DNA of 64,000 bases from Pullilachnospira sp963929535 (GCA_963929535.1 CAWVIZ010000011.1:293405-357404), one strand, 5' to 3'; positions 54,373-63,113 are shown, numbered from the stretch's first letter. Notes: generated by a model from the sequence alone, not told the origin. Made by a program: numbers and translations.

Positions 54373-55701
54373 TTGATCGAGAAGCTTCCCCATTATCTGA
54401 AGGGTTATGTAAAAATCCGGCTGGAGAGTCCCATGCCGGAGCGTTTTTTAAGCCTTTGTGTACATAACGGAATTCCCGTATGGAATCTGAGAAATCATCA
54501 GCTTTATTATGAAATGGAGCTGTCCGTCCCTGATTTTTTCCGCCTGAATGCCTTCCGCCGGAAGACTGCCTCTAAAATCGTTGTTCTGGAAAAACACGGC
54601 CTGCCTTTCTTCCTTCAGCGCAGCAGAAAGAGAAAGGCTTTTTTTCTTGGTGCGGGAGTCTGTGCCCTGCTGCTCTATATCTGTTCCCTGTTCGTGTGGG
54701 ATATCCGGGTGGAGGGAAATCACTATAATTCCAGCGATACCATCCGGGAGATGCTGGAAACTATGGGGGTATCAGACGGCATTCTGAAGACAAAGCTGGA
54801 CTGCCAGGAAATCGCGGCGGCGGTGCGGAAGGAATTTCCCAATGTGGTCTGGGTTTCCGCAAGACTTGAAGGAACCTGTCTCACCGTGGAGATAAAGGAA
54901 AACCAGGAATCCTACAGAGAAGAGGAAGACGGGGCGGGCATGACCGGGCAGGGAGAAACAGAGAGCATCAGCCGGGAATCCGGAAAGGATGACGAAGGCA
55001 GCCAGGAAAAACAGACGGATGCTTCCGGGCAGGACGGCGGGGCGAGCCAGGAGGATGCCTGGGATCTGACCGCGTCCCGGGATGGTACGGTGGTCCGTAT
55101 TGTCACCCGTTCCGGAATGCCGCTGGTAAAGGAGGGACAGGAGGTAAAGAGCGGGGAGATCCTGGTGAGCGGGGCGCTGGAGATCCTGAACAATGATCAG
55201 CAGATCCAGCGGTACCAGTATGTGGGAGCAGATGCGGATGTCTATCTGGAGACGGAGTACCTCTACTATGACGAATTTCCACTGAAGCATACGGTGCGTG
55301 AATATACGGGAAAGGAGGAGAATCACTGGTTTGTCCGGCTGCTGGGATGGGAACTGTCCCTGGCAGGAAAGGAAAAGGAACAGCAGGATACGGTCCGATG
55401 GGAGCGGCCGGTGTATCTGACGGACAGCTTCTGCCTGCCCGTCTCTTATGGGAAGATTACCCAAAGAGAGTACGAAACTGTCACCCGGCAGTACACAGAG
55501 GAAGAGGCCCGCTTGATCGCCGGGGAAAATCTGACGGGCTTTCTGGAAAATCTGGTGGAGGAAGGAGCGCAGGTTACCGGAAGAAATGTAACAGTGGAGG
55601 TCACTGCTTCCCGCTGTGTATCCAGAGGAAGGGTCACGGTGATCCAGGAGTGTACGCGCCGGTCCCCGGTGGAAGAAAAACAGGTTCCGGAAACACCGTA
55701 A
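54373..55701 (+). CDS. yqfD: Sporulation protein YqfD
   Basis: 442 residues. One membrane helix near residues 93-112 (AFFLGAGVCALLLYICSLFVW) divides a short cytoplasmic part from a large outer domain (FPNVVWVSARLEGTCLTVEIKE). A Glu/Asp/Ser-rich insert lies at about 180-235. TTG at 54373 follows GGGAGGA. It follows yqfC by 15 bases. In related genomes phoH comes next, but here it lies 2.4 kb away. Confidence 0.9.
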   Translation: MIEKLPHYLKGYVKIRLESPMPERFLSLCVHNGIPVWNLRNHQLYYEMELSVPDFFRLNAFRRKTASKIVVLEKHGLPFFLQRSRKRKAFFLGAGVCALLLYICSLFVWDIRVEGNHYNSSDTIREMLETMGVSDGILKTKLDCQEIAAAVRKEFPNVVWVSARLEGTCLTVEIKENQESYREEEDGAGMTGQGETESISRESGKDDEGSQEKQTDASGQDGGASQEDAWDLTASRDGTVVRIVTRSGMPLVKEGQEVKSGEILVSGALEILNNDQQIQRYQYVGADADVYLETEYLYYDEFPLKHTVREYTGKEENHWFVRLLGWELSLAGKEKEQQDTVRWERPVYLTDSFCLPVSYGKITQREYETVTRQYTEEEARLIAGENLTGFLENLVEEGAQVTGRNVTVEVTASRCVSRGRVTVIQECTRRSPVEEKQVPETP

Positions 55702-55720
55702 TCCCGAGATTTGAGGGCAC

Positions 55721-55795
55721 CAGGCTGCGGGAACCGCAGCCTGTGTGCATGCTTTTGTAACAGTGAAGGCGGAAGGCTGAACTGTTGCGAGCAGG
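55721..55795 (+). repeat. R2 hairpin repeat, copy c, with leading stem
   Basis: CAGGCTGCGG-GAA-CCGCAGCCTG is a perfect 10-bp stem at 55721-55743. Then TGTGCATGC and GTAACAGTGAAGGCGGAAGGCTGAACTGTTGC form the R2 core in two pieces. It ends next to R1 copy C and probably helps end yqfD transcription. Confidence 0.6.
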
Positions 55796-55796
55796 A

Positions 55797-55930
55797 GTCA
55801 AAGACCCCGCAGCAAATTACGGGGCAGCAAACTTGCAGCGCAGCAGAGCTGCGGGGTATTTGACCCTCGCGGCAGTCGCCAAATGAACATGCTTGCATGT
55901 CCGCTTGGCTCGTGGCCCGCAGGAATAAAT
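55797..55930 (+). repeat. R1 modular palindromic repeat, copy C
   Basis: The first stem pairs GTCAAAGACCCCGCAG with CTGCGGGGTATTTGAC. The last module has GAACATGC-TT-GCATGTCC and CTTGGCTCGTGGCCCGC, ending in AGGAATAAAT. It lies 96 bases after yqfD and has the same orientation as copy D beyond ibrB. The 366-base gap 55702-56067 is explained by R2-c, this copy and the promoter. Confidence 0.78.
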
Positions 55931-55943
55931 TTGTCGTATTTTG

Positions 55944-56005
55944 TTGAATTCGACTTCGGATTGTGCTACAGTTACCATCAAAAGCAATTGGTAATTTTTG
56001 GTAAT
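55944..56005 (+). promoter_or_regulatory. Promoter and direct-repeat operator of the IbrA/IbrB pair
   Basis: TTGAAT at 55944-55949, a 17-base spacer and TACAGT at 55967-55972 preceded by TGC (extended -10). Just downstream TTGGTAAT is repeated at 55988 and 55998, a 10-base period suggesting a site bound on one DNA face. Confidence 0.5.
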
Positions 56006-56067
56006 TCGTAGGCAGAAGGCTGCTGGGGCAGATCTTCTGCGCAGCAATGGGAGGAGGGTTCCTTTTT

Positions 56068-57399
56068 TTGGTACGGGAATATCTGGAACTGAACGTCTTT
56101 GACGCTCTGCAGGAGCGCCTGAAGTTTGTTTTTGAAGAATTCGACAATATCTACATCTCTTTTTCCGGCGGAAAGGACAGCGGTCTTTTGCTGAATCTGC
56201 TGCTGGATTTTCGCAGGAAGTATTATCCGTACCGTCCCATCGGAGTGTTTCACCAGGATTTTGAAGCGCAGTATACTGTGACCACCGAGTACATCGAACG
56301 GACCTTTGAGAAGATCAAGGATGAGGTGGAGCCCTACTGGGTGTGTCTTCCCATGGCCACCCGGACAGCTCTGGGAAGCTATGAGATGTACTGGTATCCA
56401 TGGGATGACAAGAAGGAGGAAAGCTGGGTACGGAAGATGCCGGATAAGGAGTACGTGATCAATCTGAAAAACAATCCTATGACCACGTATCACTACCGGA
56501 TGCATCAGGAGGATCTGGCCAAGCAGTTCGGGAGATGGTACCGGATGTCCCATGGAAACAAAAAAACGGTCTGTCTGCTGGGTATGAGGGCGGACGAATC
56601 CCTTCAGCGATACAGCGGATTTCTCAATAAGAAATACGGTTATAAGGGAGAGTGCTGGATCAGCAAGCATTTTAAGGATGTCTGGTGCGCATCCCCCCTT
56701 TACGACTGGTCACATCAGGATATCTGGCATGCCAATTATCTGTTCGGCTACGATTACAATCACCTGTATGATCTTTATTATAAAGCGGGTCTGAAGGTTT
56801 CCCAGATGAGGGTTGCCTCTCCTTTTAATGATTATTCCAAGGATTCTCTGAATCTGTACCGGGTGATCGATCCGGAAATCTGGGCCAAGCTGGTGGGAAG
56901 GGTGCAGGGGGCTAATTTTGCCAGCATCTACGGCCGGACCAAGGCTATGGGATACCGGAATGTAACCCTTCCCAAGGGGCATACCTGGAAATCCTATACG
57001 ATCTTTCTTCTGGATACCCTTCCGGCCAGGCTCCGGAATAATTACGTGAAAAAATTCAACACCTCCATCCAGTTCTGGCATGAGACAGGAGGCGGTCTGG
57101 ATGAGGAGGCGATCCGGGAGCTGGAGGAACACGGCTATCAGATCCGGCGAAACGGGGTGTCCAATTACACCAGGAATAAAAAGTCCCGGGTGGTTTTCGT
57201 GGGGAAGATTCCCGACAACACCGATGATATCAAGTCCACCAAGGATATCCCCAGCTGGAAACGGATGTGCTACTGTATTCTGAAGAATGATCATACCTGC
57301 CGTTTTATGGGATTTGGCATGACCCGTCAGCAGCAGCGGAGAGTGGATCTGATCCGGGAAAAATACAAAAGTGTGGAGGATATGGAATATGGAGTATAA
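56068..57399 (+). CDS. IbrA-like PAPS-reductase-family protein (DUF3440)
   Basis: About 443 residues. The PP-loop SGGKDS is at 33-38 in YISFSGGKDSGLLLNLL, and the following text (PIGVFHQDFEAQYTVTTEYI) fits phosphoadenosine-phosphosulfate-reductase-type nucleotide binding. The C-terminal DUF3440 part follows. No sulfate pathway gene is nearby. In enterobacteria IbrA pairs with IbrB, as here. TTG at 56068 is chosen for GAGGAGG at 56051; ATG at 56047 is also possible but overlaps that site. Function unresolved. Confidence 0.78.
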   Translation: MVREYLELNVFDALQERLKFVFEEFDNIYISFSGGKDSGLLLNLLLDFRRKYYPYRPIGVFHQDFEAQYTVTTEYIERTFEKIKDEVEPYWVCLPMATRTALGSYEMYWYPWDDKKEESWVRKMPDKEYVINLKNNPMTTYHYRMHQEDLAKQFGRWYRMSHGNKKTVCLLGMRADESLQRYSGFLNKKYGYKGECWISKHFKDVWCASPLYDWSHQDIWHANYLFGYDYNHLYDLYYKAGLKVSQMRVASPFNDYSKDSLNLYRVIDPEIWAKLVGRVQGANFASIYGRTKAMGYRNVTLPKGHTWKSYTIFLLDTLPARLRNNYVKKFNTSIQFWHETGGGLDEEAIRELEEHGYQIRRNGVSNYTRNKKSRVVFVGKIPDNTDDIKSTKDIPSWKRMCYCILKNDHTCRFMGFGMTRQQQRRVDLIREKYKSVEDMEYGV

Positions 57400-57919
57400 A
57401 AGCCCTGTATACAATGTGATCGCAGTGCCGCTGGAAAAGGTGAAGCCCAATACCTACAATCCCAATACCGTGGCGCCGCCGGAGATGAAACTGCTTTATG
57501 AAAGCATCAAGGCGGACGGCTACACCATGCCGGTGGTGTGCTATTACGCCAAATCCCAGGATGTCTATGTGATCGTGGACGGATTTCACCGGTATCGGGT
57601 GATGCTGGAGCATCCGGATATCTATGAGAGAGAGAAGGGGATGCTTCCGGTCTCCGTTATTGACAAGCCCCTGGACCAGCGGATGGCCAGTACCATCCGT
57701 CATAACCGGGCAAGGGGAAGCCACGATGTGGATCTGATGAGCAATATCATCCGGGAACTGCATGAGCTGGGACGGTCTGATGCCTGGATCTCCAAACATC
57801 TGGGAATGGAGCGGGACGAGATCCTGCGGCTGAAGCAGATCACAGGTCTGGCTGCCCTGTTCAAGGATGTGCAGTTCGGGAAAGCCTGGCAGCCGGACGA
57901 CAGTGACGAAGAAATGTAA
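57389..57919 (+). CDS. IbrB-like ParB-domain protein
   Basis: 176 residues. The N-terminal ParB/Srx-like domain has VPLEKVKPNTYNPNTV and VDGFHRYRVMLEH, with the Gly-x-His-Arg position. A helix-turn-helix-like stretch follows (SDAWISKHLGMERDEILRLKQITG). It overlaps the IbrA-like gene by 11 bases, so the two are made together. It may bind DNA or act as a nucleotide-handling enzyme; the role is unknown. Confidence 0.75.
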   Translation: MEYKSPVYNVIAVPLEKVKPNTYNPNTVAPPEMKLLYESIKADGYTMPVVCYYAKSQDVYVIVDGFHRYRVMLEHPDIYEREKGMLPVSVIDKPLDQRMASTIRHNRARGSHDVDLMSNIIRELHELGRSDAWISKHLGMERDEILRLKQITGLAALFKDVQFGKAWQPDDSDEEM

Positions 57920-57925
57920 TACGGC

Positions 57926-58000
57926 CGGTGGGCGCCAAACGTGTGCCGCTGGCACACAGCGTTCTTCGCTCCGCTTGGCTCGTTGCCCGCAGGAATAAAT
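57926..58000 (+). repeat. R1 modular palindromic repeat, copy D (short)
   Basis: It lacks the first long stem. It has one middle unit (GCGCCAAACGTGTGCC-GCT-GGCACACAGCG) and the end module GCTTGGCTCGTTGCCCGC, AGGAATAAAT. It lies 7 bases after ibrB. Confidence 0.75.
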
Positions 58001-58129
58001 GTGCAGGCAGGAATGCGGGGGGACGTTGCCTGCGGAAATAAAAAAAGGGGGTTTCATTCTGCTGAAAAAATGGTACAATAAGCAACGCAGGGATAACGTT
58101 CCAGTTTACAGCAGAAAGGACGAAAGCAT

Positions 58130-59170
58130 ATGACAAACGGTATCATCGAACAGCAGATGGAAATACCTGCGGAACATGAACGAAATATTTTCGGACAGTT
58201 TGATGAACATATAAAGAAGATCGAGCGGACGCTGCAGGTAACGCTGATTTCCCGGGACGGCGTCCTGAAGATCGTAGGGCCTTCCTCCGGAGTGAAGAAG
58301 GCGGCGGATATTTTCCGGGAACTGCTCACGCTTTCGATGCGGGGCAACACCATCCAGGCGCAGAATGTGGATTATGCCCTGGCGCTGGCTATGGAGGACC
58401 GGGAGGCGCCTCTGGCCAGGATGGACGAGGATTGTATCTGTCATACCATCAACGGAAGGCCGGTAAAGCCCAAGACCCTGGGACAGAAGGCATATGTGGA
58501 TGAAATCCGGGATAAGATGATCGTGTTCGGCGTGGGGCCTGCCGGTACGGGAAAGACCTACCTGGCCATGGCGATGGCCATTACGGCCTTCCGCAATGAC
58601 GAAGTGGGAAGGATCATCCTCACCCGACCGGCCATTGAAGCAGGGGAAAAGCTGGGATTCCTCCCGGGAGATCTGCAGAGCAAGGTGGATCCTTATCTGC
58701 GCCCCCTCTATGACGCACTGTATCAGATCATGGGGCCGGAAAGCTTTGCAAAGAATATGGAGAAGGGGCTGATCGAAGTGGCGCCCCTGGCATATATGAG
58801 AGGGCGTACTCTGGACAACGCCTTTATTATTCTGGATGAAGCCCAGAACACCACCCCCGCCCAGATGAAGATGTTCCTTACCAGGATCGGTTTCGGATCC
58901 AAGGTGATCGTTACCGGAGACTCCTCCCAGAAGGATCTTCCTTCGGGACAGAAGTCCGGCCTGGAGGTGGCGCTGCAGGTGCTGAAGAAGGTAGAGGGGA
59001 TCGCCGTCTGCCAGCTTACCAGCAAGGATGTGGTGCGGCACCCGCTGGTGCAGAAGATCGTTCAGGCTTATGAAGTCTATGAGAAAAAGCATCCGGAGGA
59101 GGAGACAAAATCGTCCGGCCGGACAGCCAGAAGGAGGGGAGCAGGCCATGACCGTTTTTCTGGAAAATGA
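58130..59170 (+). CDS. phoH: PhoH family ATPase
   Basis: 346 residues. An N-terminal KH-like region (to ~80) precedes the ATPase with Walker A GPAGTGKT at 136-143, TRPAIEAGEKLGFLPGD and Walker B FIILDEAQNTTPAQMKMFLTR. It is an RNA-associated ATPase thought to act with YbeY in RNA processing. GAAAGGA precedes the ATG, and TGGTACAAT at 58071 is a likely -10. It overlaps ybeY by 23 bases. Confidence 0.93.
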   Translation: MTNGIIEQQMEIPAEHERNIFGQFDEHIKKIERTLQVTLISRDGVLKIVGPSSGVKKAADIFRELLTLSMRGNTIQAQNVDYALALAMEDREAPLARMDEDCICHTINGRPVKPKTLGQKAYVDEIRDKMIVFGVGPAGTGKTYLAMAMAITAFRNDEVGRIILTRPAIEAGEKLGFLPGDLQSKVDPYLRPLYDALYQIMGPESFAKNMEKGLIEVAPLAYMRGRTLDNAFIILDEAQNTTPAQMKMFLTRIGFGSKVIVTGDSSQKDLPSGQKSGLEVALQVLKKVEGIAVCQLTSKDVVRHPLVQKIVQAYEVYEKKHPEEETKSSGRTARRRGAGHDRFSGK

Positions 59171-59642
59171 GCAGGAACAGTCCTTTGAATTTGACTTTCG
59201 GGAGACTGCCAGCCGGGTAGCCCAGGCGGTTCTGGATCAGGAGGGCTGCCCCTATGAAGCGCAGATCGATCTGGTGCTCACCACGGATGAGGAGATACAG
59301 AAGACCAACCGGGAATTCCGGGGAATCGACCGGCCCACGGATGTGCTTTCTTTTCCCATGGTAGATTTCCCTTCGCCTGCGGATTACTCCGTTTTGGAGG
59401 AAGATGAAAGCCTTTTTCATCCGGAAAGCGGGGAACTTTTGCTGGGAGATATTATGATCTCCATTCCCACAGCGGTCCGCCAGGCAGAAGAATACGGGCA
59501 CGGGATCCTGCGGGAATACGCGTTTCTCATTGCTCACAGCGTTCTGCATCTTCTGGGGTACGACCATATGGAAGAGGAGGAGCGCAGACTGATGGAGGAA
59601 AAGCAGAGGCAGGCGCTGGACAGTTTACAGATTACACGGTAA
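59148..59642 (+). CDS. ybeY: Endoribonuclease YbeY (rRNA maturation)
   Basis: 164 residues. The zinc site is complete as HSVLHLLGYDH (His-x3-His-x5-His), and NREFRGIDRPTDVLSFP is the conserved upstream motif. It functions in 16S rRNA 3' end maturation and ribosome quality control. ATG at 59148 follows GGAGGGGAG. It follows phoH as in many Firmicutes. Confidence 0.94.
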   Translation: MTVFLENEQEQSFEFDFRETASRVAQAVLDQEGCPYEAQIDLVLTTDEEIQKTNREFRGIDRPTDVLSFPMVDFPSPADYSVLEEDESLFHPESGELLLGDIMISIPTAVRQAEEYGHGILREYAFLIAHSVLHLLGYDHMEEEERRLMEEKQRQALDSLQITR

Positions 59643-59653
59643 AGGAGACTATC

Positions 59654-60844
59654 ATGAAAAAATATGCAGCAGTGATGCTTATGCTGGGACTGGCGGGAGC
59701 CATGCTGTCCGGCTGTAAAAAATCCGAAGGGGATACGGCGTCCACACCGACTCCCACACCTGCCCAGGAGACCCGGGCCGAGGAAACGCCCGCCCCGCAG
59801 GTACTGGAGGCGGAAGATCCGGAACCGACAGAGGAACCCATTCCCGACGGATACGTGACCAGCTATCTGACCGGTGAATACGTACCGGAGACCATCGGAA
59901 GAAGACGGCCTGTGGCAGTGATGATCAATAATGTTCCGGAGGCCTGCCCCCAGGCGGGTGTGGCCAACGCGGGGGTAATGTACGAGGCGCCTGTGGAGGG
60001 CGGCATTACCCGTATGATGGCGATCTTTGAGGATTATGACAATCTGGAGAAGATCGGACCGGTGAGAAGCTGCCGGGATTATTTTATTTTCTATGCGTCA
60101 GGATTCGATTCCATCTATACCCATTATGGACAGTCGGCTTACGCGGTGCCTTATCTGGAGCTTCCGGAGGTGGACAATCTAAGCGGGCTTGCCGGGTATG
60201 GGGATCAGGTATTTTACCGGACTTCGGACCGCCCCTCTCCCCATAACGCCTATACCAGCTTTGAAGGGCTGCAGAAGGGGATCGAGATCAATGAGTACAG
60301 CCAGGAATATGCGGAGGACTTTGTGCCTGGTTATGCTTTCTGTGGAGTGGACGAGGAGATCGACCTCCCCGGCACGGACGCTCAGATCGTGAAGCCCGGC
60401 TATTTTCTCAATGAGCCCTGGTTTGAGTACAATCCGGAGGATAAGCTGTATTACCGCTACCAGTTTGGGGAGGCTCAGACAGATGAGCTGACCGGAGAGC
60501 AGCTTGCATATAAGAATATCATTTTTCAGTACTCCTCCTGGAGGAAGTACGATGAAAACGGTTATCTGAATATCGATGTGGATGCGGGAAACGCGGGCAA
60601 ATATATTGTCAACGGAAAAGCCATTGATATCACCTGGAAAAAGCAGACACCCTGGGGCCCCACATATTACTACGATTCCAACGGCAATCAGATCACCCTG
60701 GATACGGGAAAAACCTGGGTGTGCATTATCCAGGATTCTTATATCGACCGGGTGGAGATCCTGGGCGCCGATGCGGCCGGGACAGAAGCCTCCGGTGAGA
60801 GCGGGGAGGTCTCCTCTGAAAGCCAGGATGCTGCTGCCGAGTAA
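59654..60844 (+). CDS. DUF3048 lipoprotein (YerB-like)
   Basis: 396 residues. The signal peptide ends with lipobox LSGCKK. A Thr/Pro/Glu-rich linker (~30-65) leads to the DUF3048 domain: RRPVAVMINNVPEACPQAGVANAGVMYEAPVEGGITRMMAIF and IGPVRSCRDYFI. The C-terminal half is the DUF3048_C part, ending in a Ser/Glu-rich tail. The role is unknown. GAGACTATC precedes the ATG, with AAAGGAG further up. Confidence 0.88.
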   Translation: MKKYAAVMLMLGLAGAMLSGCKKSEGDTASTPTPTPAQETRAEETPAPQVLEAEDPEPTEEPIPDGYVTSYLTGEYVPETIGRRRPVAVMINNVPEACPQAGVANAGVMYEAPVEGGITRMMAIFEDYDNLEKIGPVRSCRDYFIFYASGFDSIYTHYGQSAYAVPYLELPEVDNLSGLAGYGDQVFYRTSDRPSPHNAYTSFEGLQKGIEINEYSQEYAEDFVPGYAFCGVDEEIDLPGTDAQIVKPGYFLNEPWFEYNPEDKLYYRYQFGEAQTDELTGEQLAYKNIIFQYSSWRKYDENGYLNIDVDAGNAGKYIVNGKAIDITWKKQTPWGPTYYYDSNGNQITLDTGKTWVCIIQDSYIDRVEILGADAAGTEASGESGEVSSESQDAAAE

Positions 60845-61012
60845 GCTCGGAAAGCAGTCCGGCTCTCTGACGGAGATATGATGGGGACATTTGAACTGCC
60901 GGCCTGGGAAGAAGGGAAAACGGTATAAACAGACAAAAACAGACCGATACTATAAGAAAAAAGCAGCAGTCCGGCCCTCTGGCTTCGCTGCTGCGAAAAA
61001 GGAGCAGAGCAT

Positions 61013-61336
61013 ATGCGAAAAATTTCTTATGGCATCGGTCTTTTGTGTGCGGTTTTTCTGCTGGTATTTGGTTTCTATGCCAGTTACCGGCTGTTTCCCG
61101 GAGAAGAGGAGAAAACAGGCGACAGTGTGGAGGCGGAAAATCCCATGGAACCGGGTTACCAGATCCGGGAGGAAGAGGGAAAGCTGAATGTGTATACGGA
61201 AGAGGGGGAACTCTATGAGACGACGGAGATCACCTGGGAGTCTCTTCCCCGGAATATCCAGGAGCAGGTCCGGGAGGGCTATGTGATCCGGGGAAAGCGG
61301 GCGCTGTACGGTTTTCTGGAAAATTATTCCAGCTGA
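61013..61336 (+). CDS. Small membrane-anchored protein with BofC C-terminal-like domain
   Basis: 107 residues with one N-terminal helix (~7-27) and an outer domain: YQIREEEGKLNVYTEEGELYETTEITWESLPRNIQEQVREGYVIRGK. The pattern of a short beta sheet followed by LP-x-E and LYGFLENYSS resembles the C-terminal domain of BofC, a forespore protein controlling sigma-K checkpoint signalling. BofC itself is larger. The match is by eye only. Confidence 0.6.
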   Translation: MRKISYGIGLLCAVFLLVFGFYASYRLFPGEEEKTGDSVEAENPMEPGYQIREEEGKLNVYTEEGELYETTEITWESLPRNIQEQVREGYVIRGKRALYGFLENYSS

Positions 61337-61393
61337 CGGAAGGCGGAGGCGCGCGTTCGGACGGCGGTTTGGCGCTGAAGAGTACAAAGGGTA

Positions 61394-61423
61394 TTGTCAA
61401 AACAGCCGAAGGTGAGGTACAAT
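61394..61423 (+). promoter_or_regulatory. Promoter of the proB operon
   Basis: TTGTCA at 61394-61399, an 18-base spacer and TACAAT at 61418-61423. It lies 54 bases before the chosen proB start. Confidence 0.6.
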
Positions 61424-61476
61424 AATACGGCAAATACCCGGCCGGGGCCGGGATGGATGAGAGGAAGTACAGCAAG

Positions 61477-62328
61477 ATGAACACAGCAGTGAGAGAGAGA
61501 CTGAAAGATAAAAAGCGTATTGTCATTAAGATCGGTTCCTCATCCCTGACCCATAAGGATACGGGATCCCTGGATCTGATCAAGCTGGAGATCCTGGTCA
61601 GGGAGATCAGCGACCTGAGAAACCAGGGCCGGGAGGTGGTGCTGGTGTCCTCCGGAGCTATCATGGTGGGAAGCAAAACCATGGGATACGATAAAAAACC
61701 GGAGAGTCTGGCCCAGAAGCAGGCGTGCGCGGCCATTGGACAGGCCAAGCTGATGATGATCTATCAGAAACTGTTTGCTGAATATAATCAGGTGGCCAGC
61801 CAGATCCTGATGACCAAGAGCATCATGCTCCAGACCAACAGCAGAAGGAATGCCAGGAATACCTTTCATGAGCTGCTGACTATGGGAGCGATCCCCATTG
61901 TCAACGAGAATGATACCATTTCTACCAATGAGATCGAGTTTGGAGACAACGATACCCTGTCTGCGGTGGTAACAGCTCTGATCGGAGGAGATCTTCTGAT
62001 CCTGCTTTCGGACATTGACGGGCTATATACTGACGATCCCCACAGGAATTCCCAGGCCCGTTTTATTGATGTGGTGGAGAAGCTGGATGACGGTCTGCGC
62101 CGGATGGGGAAAGAGAGCACGGGCAGCAACGTAGGTACCGGTGGGATGGCCACCAAGCTTACTGCGGCCGAGCTGGCCACCAATGCCGGAGCCGATATGG
62201 TGATCGCCAATGGGGAGGATTTCCATGTGATCCATAAGATCATGCAGGGCAGAAACCACGGAACTCTGTTTCTGGCAGATCCCAAGGAGGAATTCTATCT
62301 GCTGGATTATATAAAGAGTCAGTCGTAA
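61477..62328 (+). CDS. proB: Glutamate 5-kinase
   Basis: 283 residues, without the C-terminal PUA domain found in the longer form. Motifs include RIVIKIGSSSLT, VLVSSGAIMVG, NENDTIST and GTGGMATKLTAAELA. It phosphorylates glutamate in the first step of proline synthesis. ATG at 61477 follows GAGAGGAAG; 61453 in the same frame is the alternative. It is first in a unit with DUF896, fau and proA. Confidence 0.94.
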   Translation: MNTAVRERLKDKKRIVIKIGSSSLTHKDTGSLDLIKLEILVREISDLRNQGREVVLVSSGAIMVGSKTMGYDKKPESLAQKQACAAIGQAKLMMIYQKLFAEYNQVASQILMTKSIMLQTNSRRNARNTFHELLTMGAIPIVNENDTISTNEIEFGDNDTLSAVVTALIGGDLLILLSDIDGLYTDDPHRNSQARFIDVVEKLDDGLRRMGKESTGSNVGTGGMATKLTAAELATNAGADMVIANGEDFHVIHKIMQGRNHGTLFLADPKEEFYLLDYIKSQS

Positions 62329-62345
62329 GCGTATAGGAGAGAAGG

Positions 62346-62567
62346 ATGGAACAGAAGAAAATTGACCGGATCAACGAGCTTGCCAGAAAATCCAAGACCC
62401 AGGGGCTTACCCCCCAGGAGAAGGAGGAGCAGGGGAAGCTTCGGAAAGAGTTTATTGCCAGTGTGCGTATGAATCTGCGGGCGCAGCTGGACAACATTGA
62501 TATTCAGGAGAAGGACGGGACTATCGTCAATCTGGGGGAAAAATATGGAGACAAAGTCAGTCATTAG
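62346..62567 (+). CDS. DUF896 family protein (YnzC-like)
   Basis: 73 residues: IDRINELARKSKTQGLTPQEKEEQGKLRKEFIASVR is the family signature, a helical hairpin. The role is unknown; the Bacillus relatives are induced by SOS. GGAGAGAAGG precedes the ATG. It overlaps the next gene by 23 bases. Confidence 0.88.
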   Translation: MEQKKIDRINELARKSKTQGLTPQEKEEQGKLRKEFIASVRMNLRAQLDNIDIQEKDGTIVNLGEKYGDKVSH

Positions 62568-63093
62568 GAAGGAAGTCTATGCCAGGAGAAAAGCGGCCTG
62601 CCCAGAGGAGATCCGGGAGAACAGCCGGAGGATCCGGGAACGGGTGACACGGCTTCCGGAATTTTCCCAGGCAGAATGGATTTACGTGTACATAGACTGC
62701 AAGAATGAAGTGATGACCGGAGAGATCATCCGTGAGGCGCTGGCGCAGGGAAAGAAAGTGGCTGCCCCCAGGGTGGAAGGCCGGGAAATGAGATTTTACC
62801 GGATCACCTCCCGGGAGGATCTGGAACCGGGCTATTTCGGAATCAGGGAACCCAGGCAGGGGCTGCCTGAAGCGGAGGCGGGGCAGACCCTGATGATCAT
62901 GCCGGGGGTGGCTTTTGACAGGCAGAGACGGCGGATCGGCTATGGAGGCGGATTTTATGACCGGTATCTGGCCGGACATCCGGGGATTCGGACAGCGGCG
63001 CTGGCCTTTGAGTTTCAGATGTTTTCCCAGGTGCCGTGGGAGGAGACAGATATCCTTCCGGACCGGGTGATCACAGAAAAGGAGATTTATTAA
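62545..63093 (+). CDS. 5-formyltetrahydrofolate cyclo-ligase
   Basis: 182 residues. It shows the N-terminal KSVIRKEVYARR, a middle VAAPRVEGREMRFY and the nucleotide-binding end RRIGYGGGFYDRYLA. It converts 5-formyl-THF to 5,10-methenyl-THF using ATP. ATG at 62545 follows TGGGGG. It overlaps DUF896 and lies 20 bases before proA. Confidence 0.92.
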   Translation: METKSVIRKEVYARRKAACPEEIRENSRRIRERVTRLPEFSQAEWIYVYIDCKNEVMTGEIIREALAQGKKVAAPRVEGREMRFYRITSREDLEPGYFGIREPRQGLPEAEAGQTLMIMPGVAFDRQRRRIGYGGGFYDRYLAGHPGIRTAALAFEFQMFSQVPWEETDILPDRVITEKEIY

Positions 63094-63113
63094 CAGAAAG
63101 AGGTGTGCTGCTT

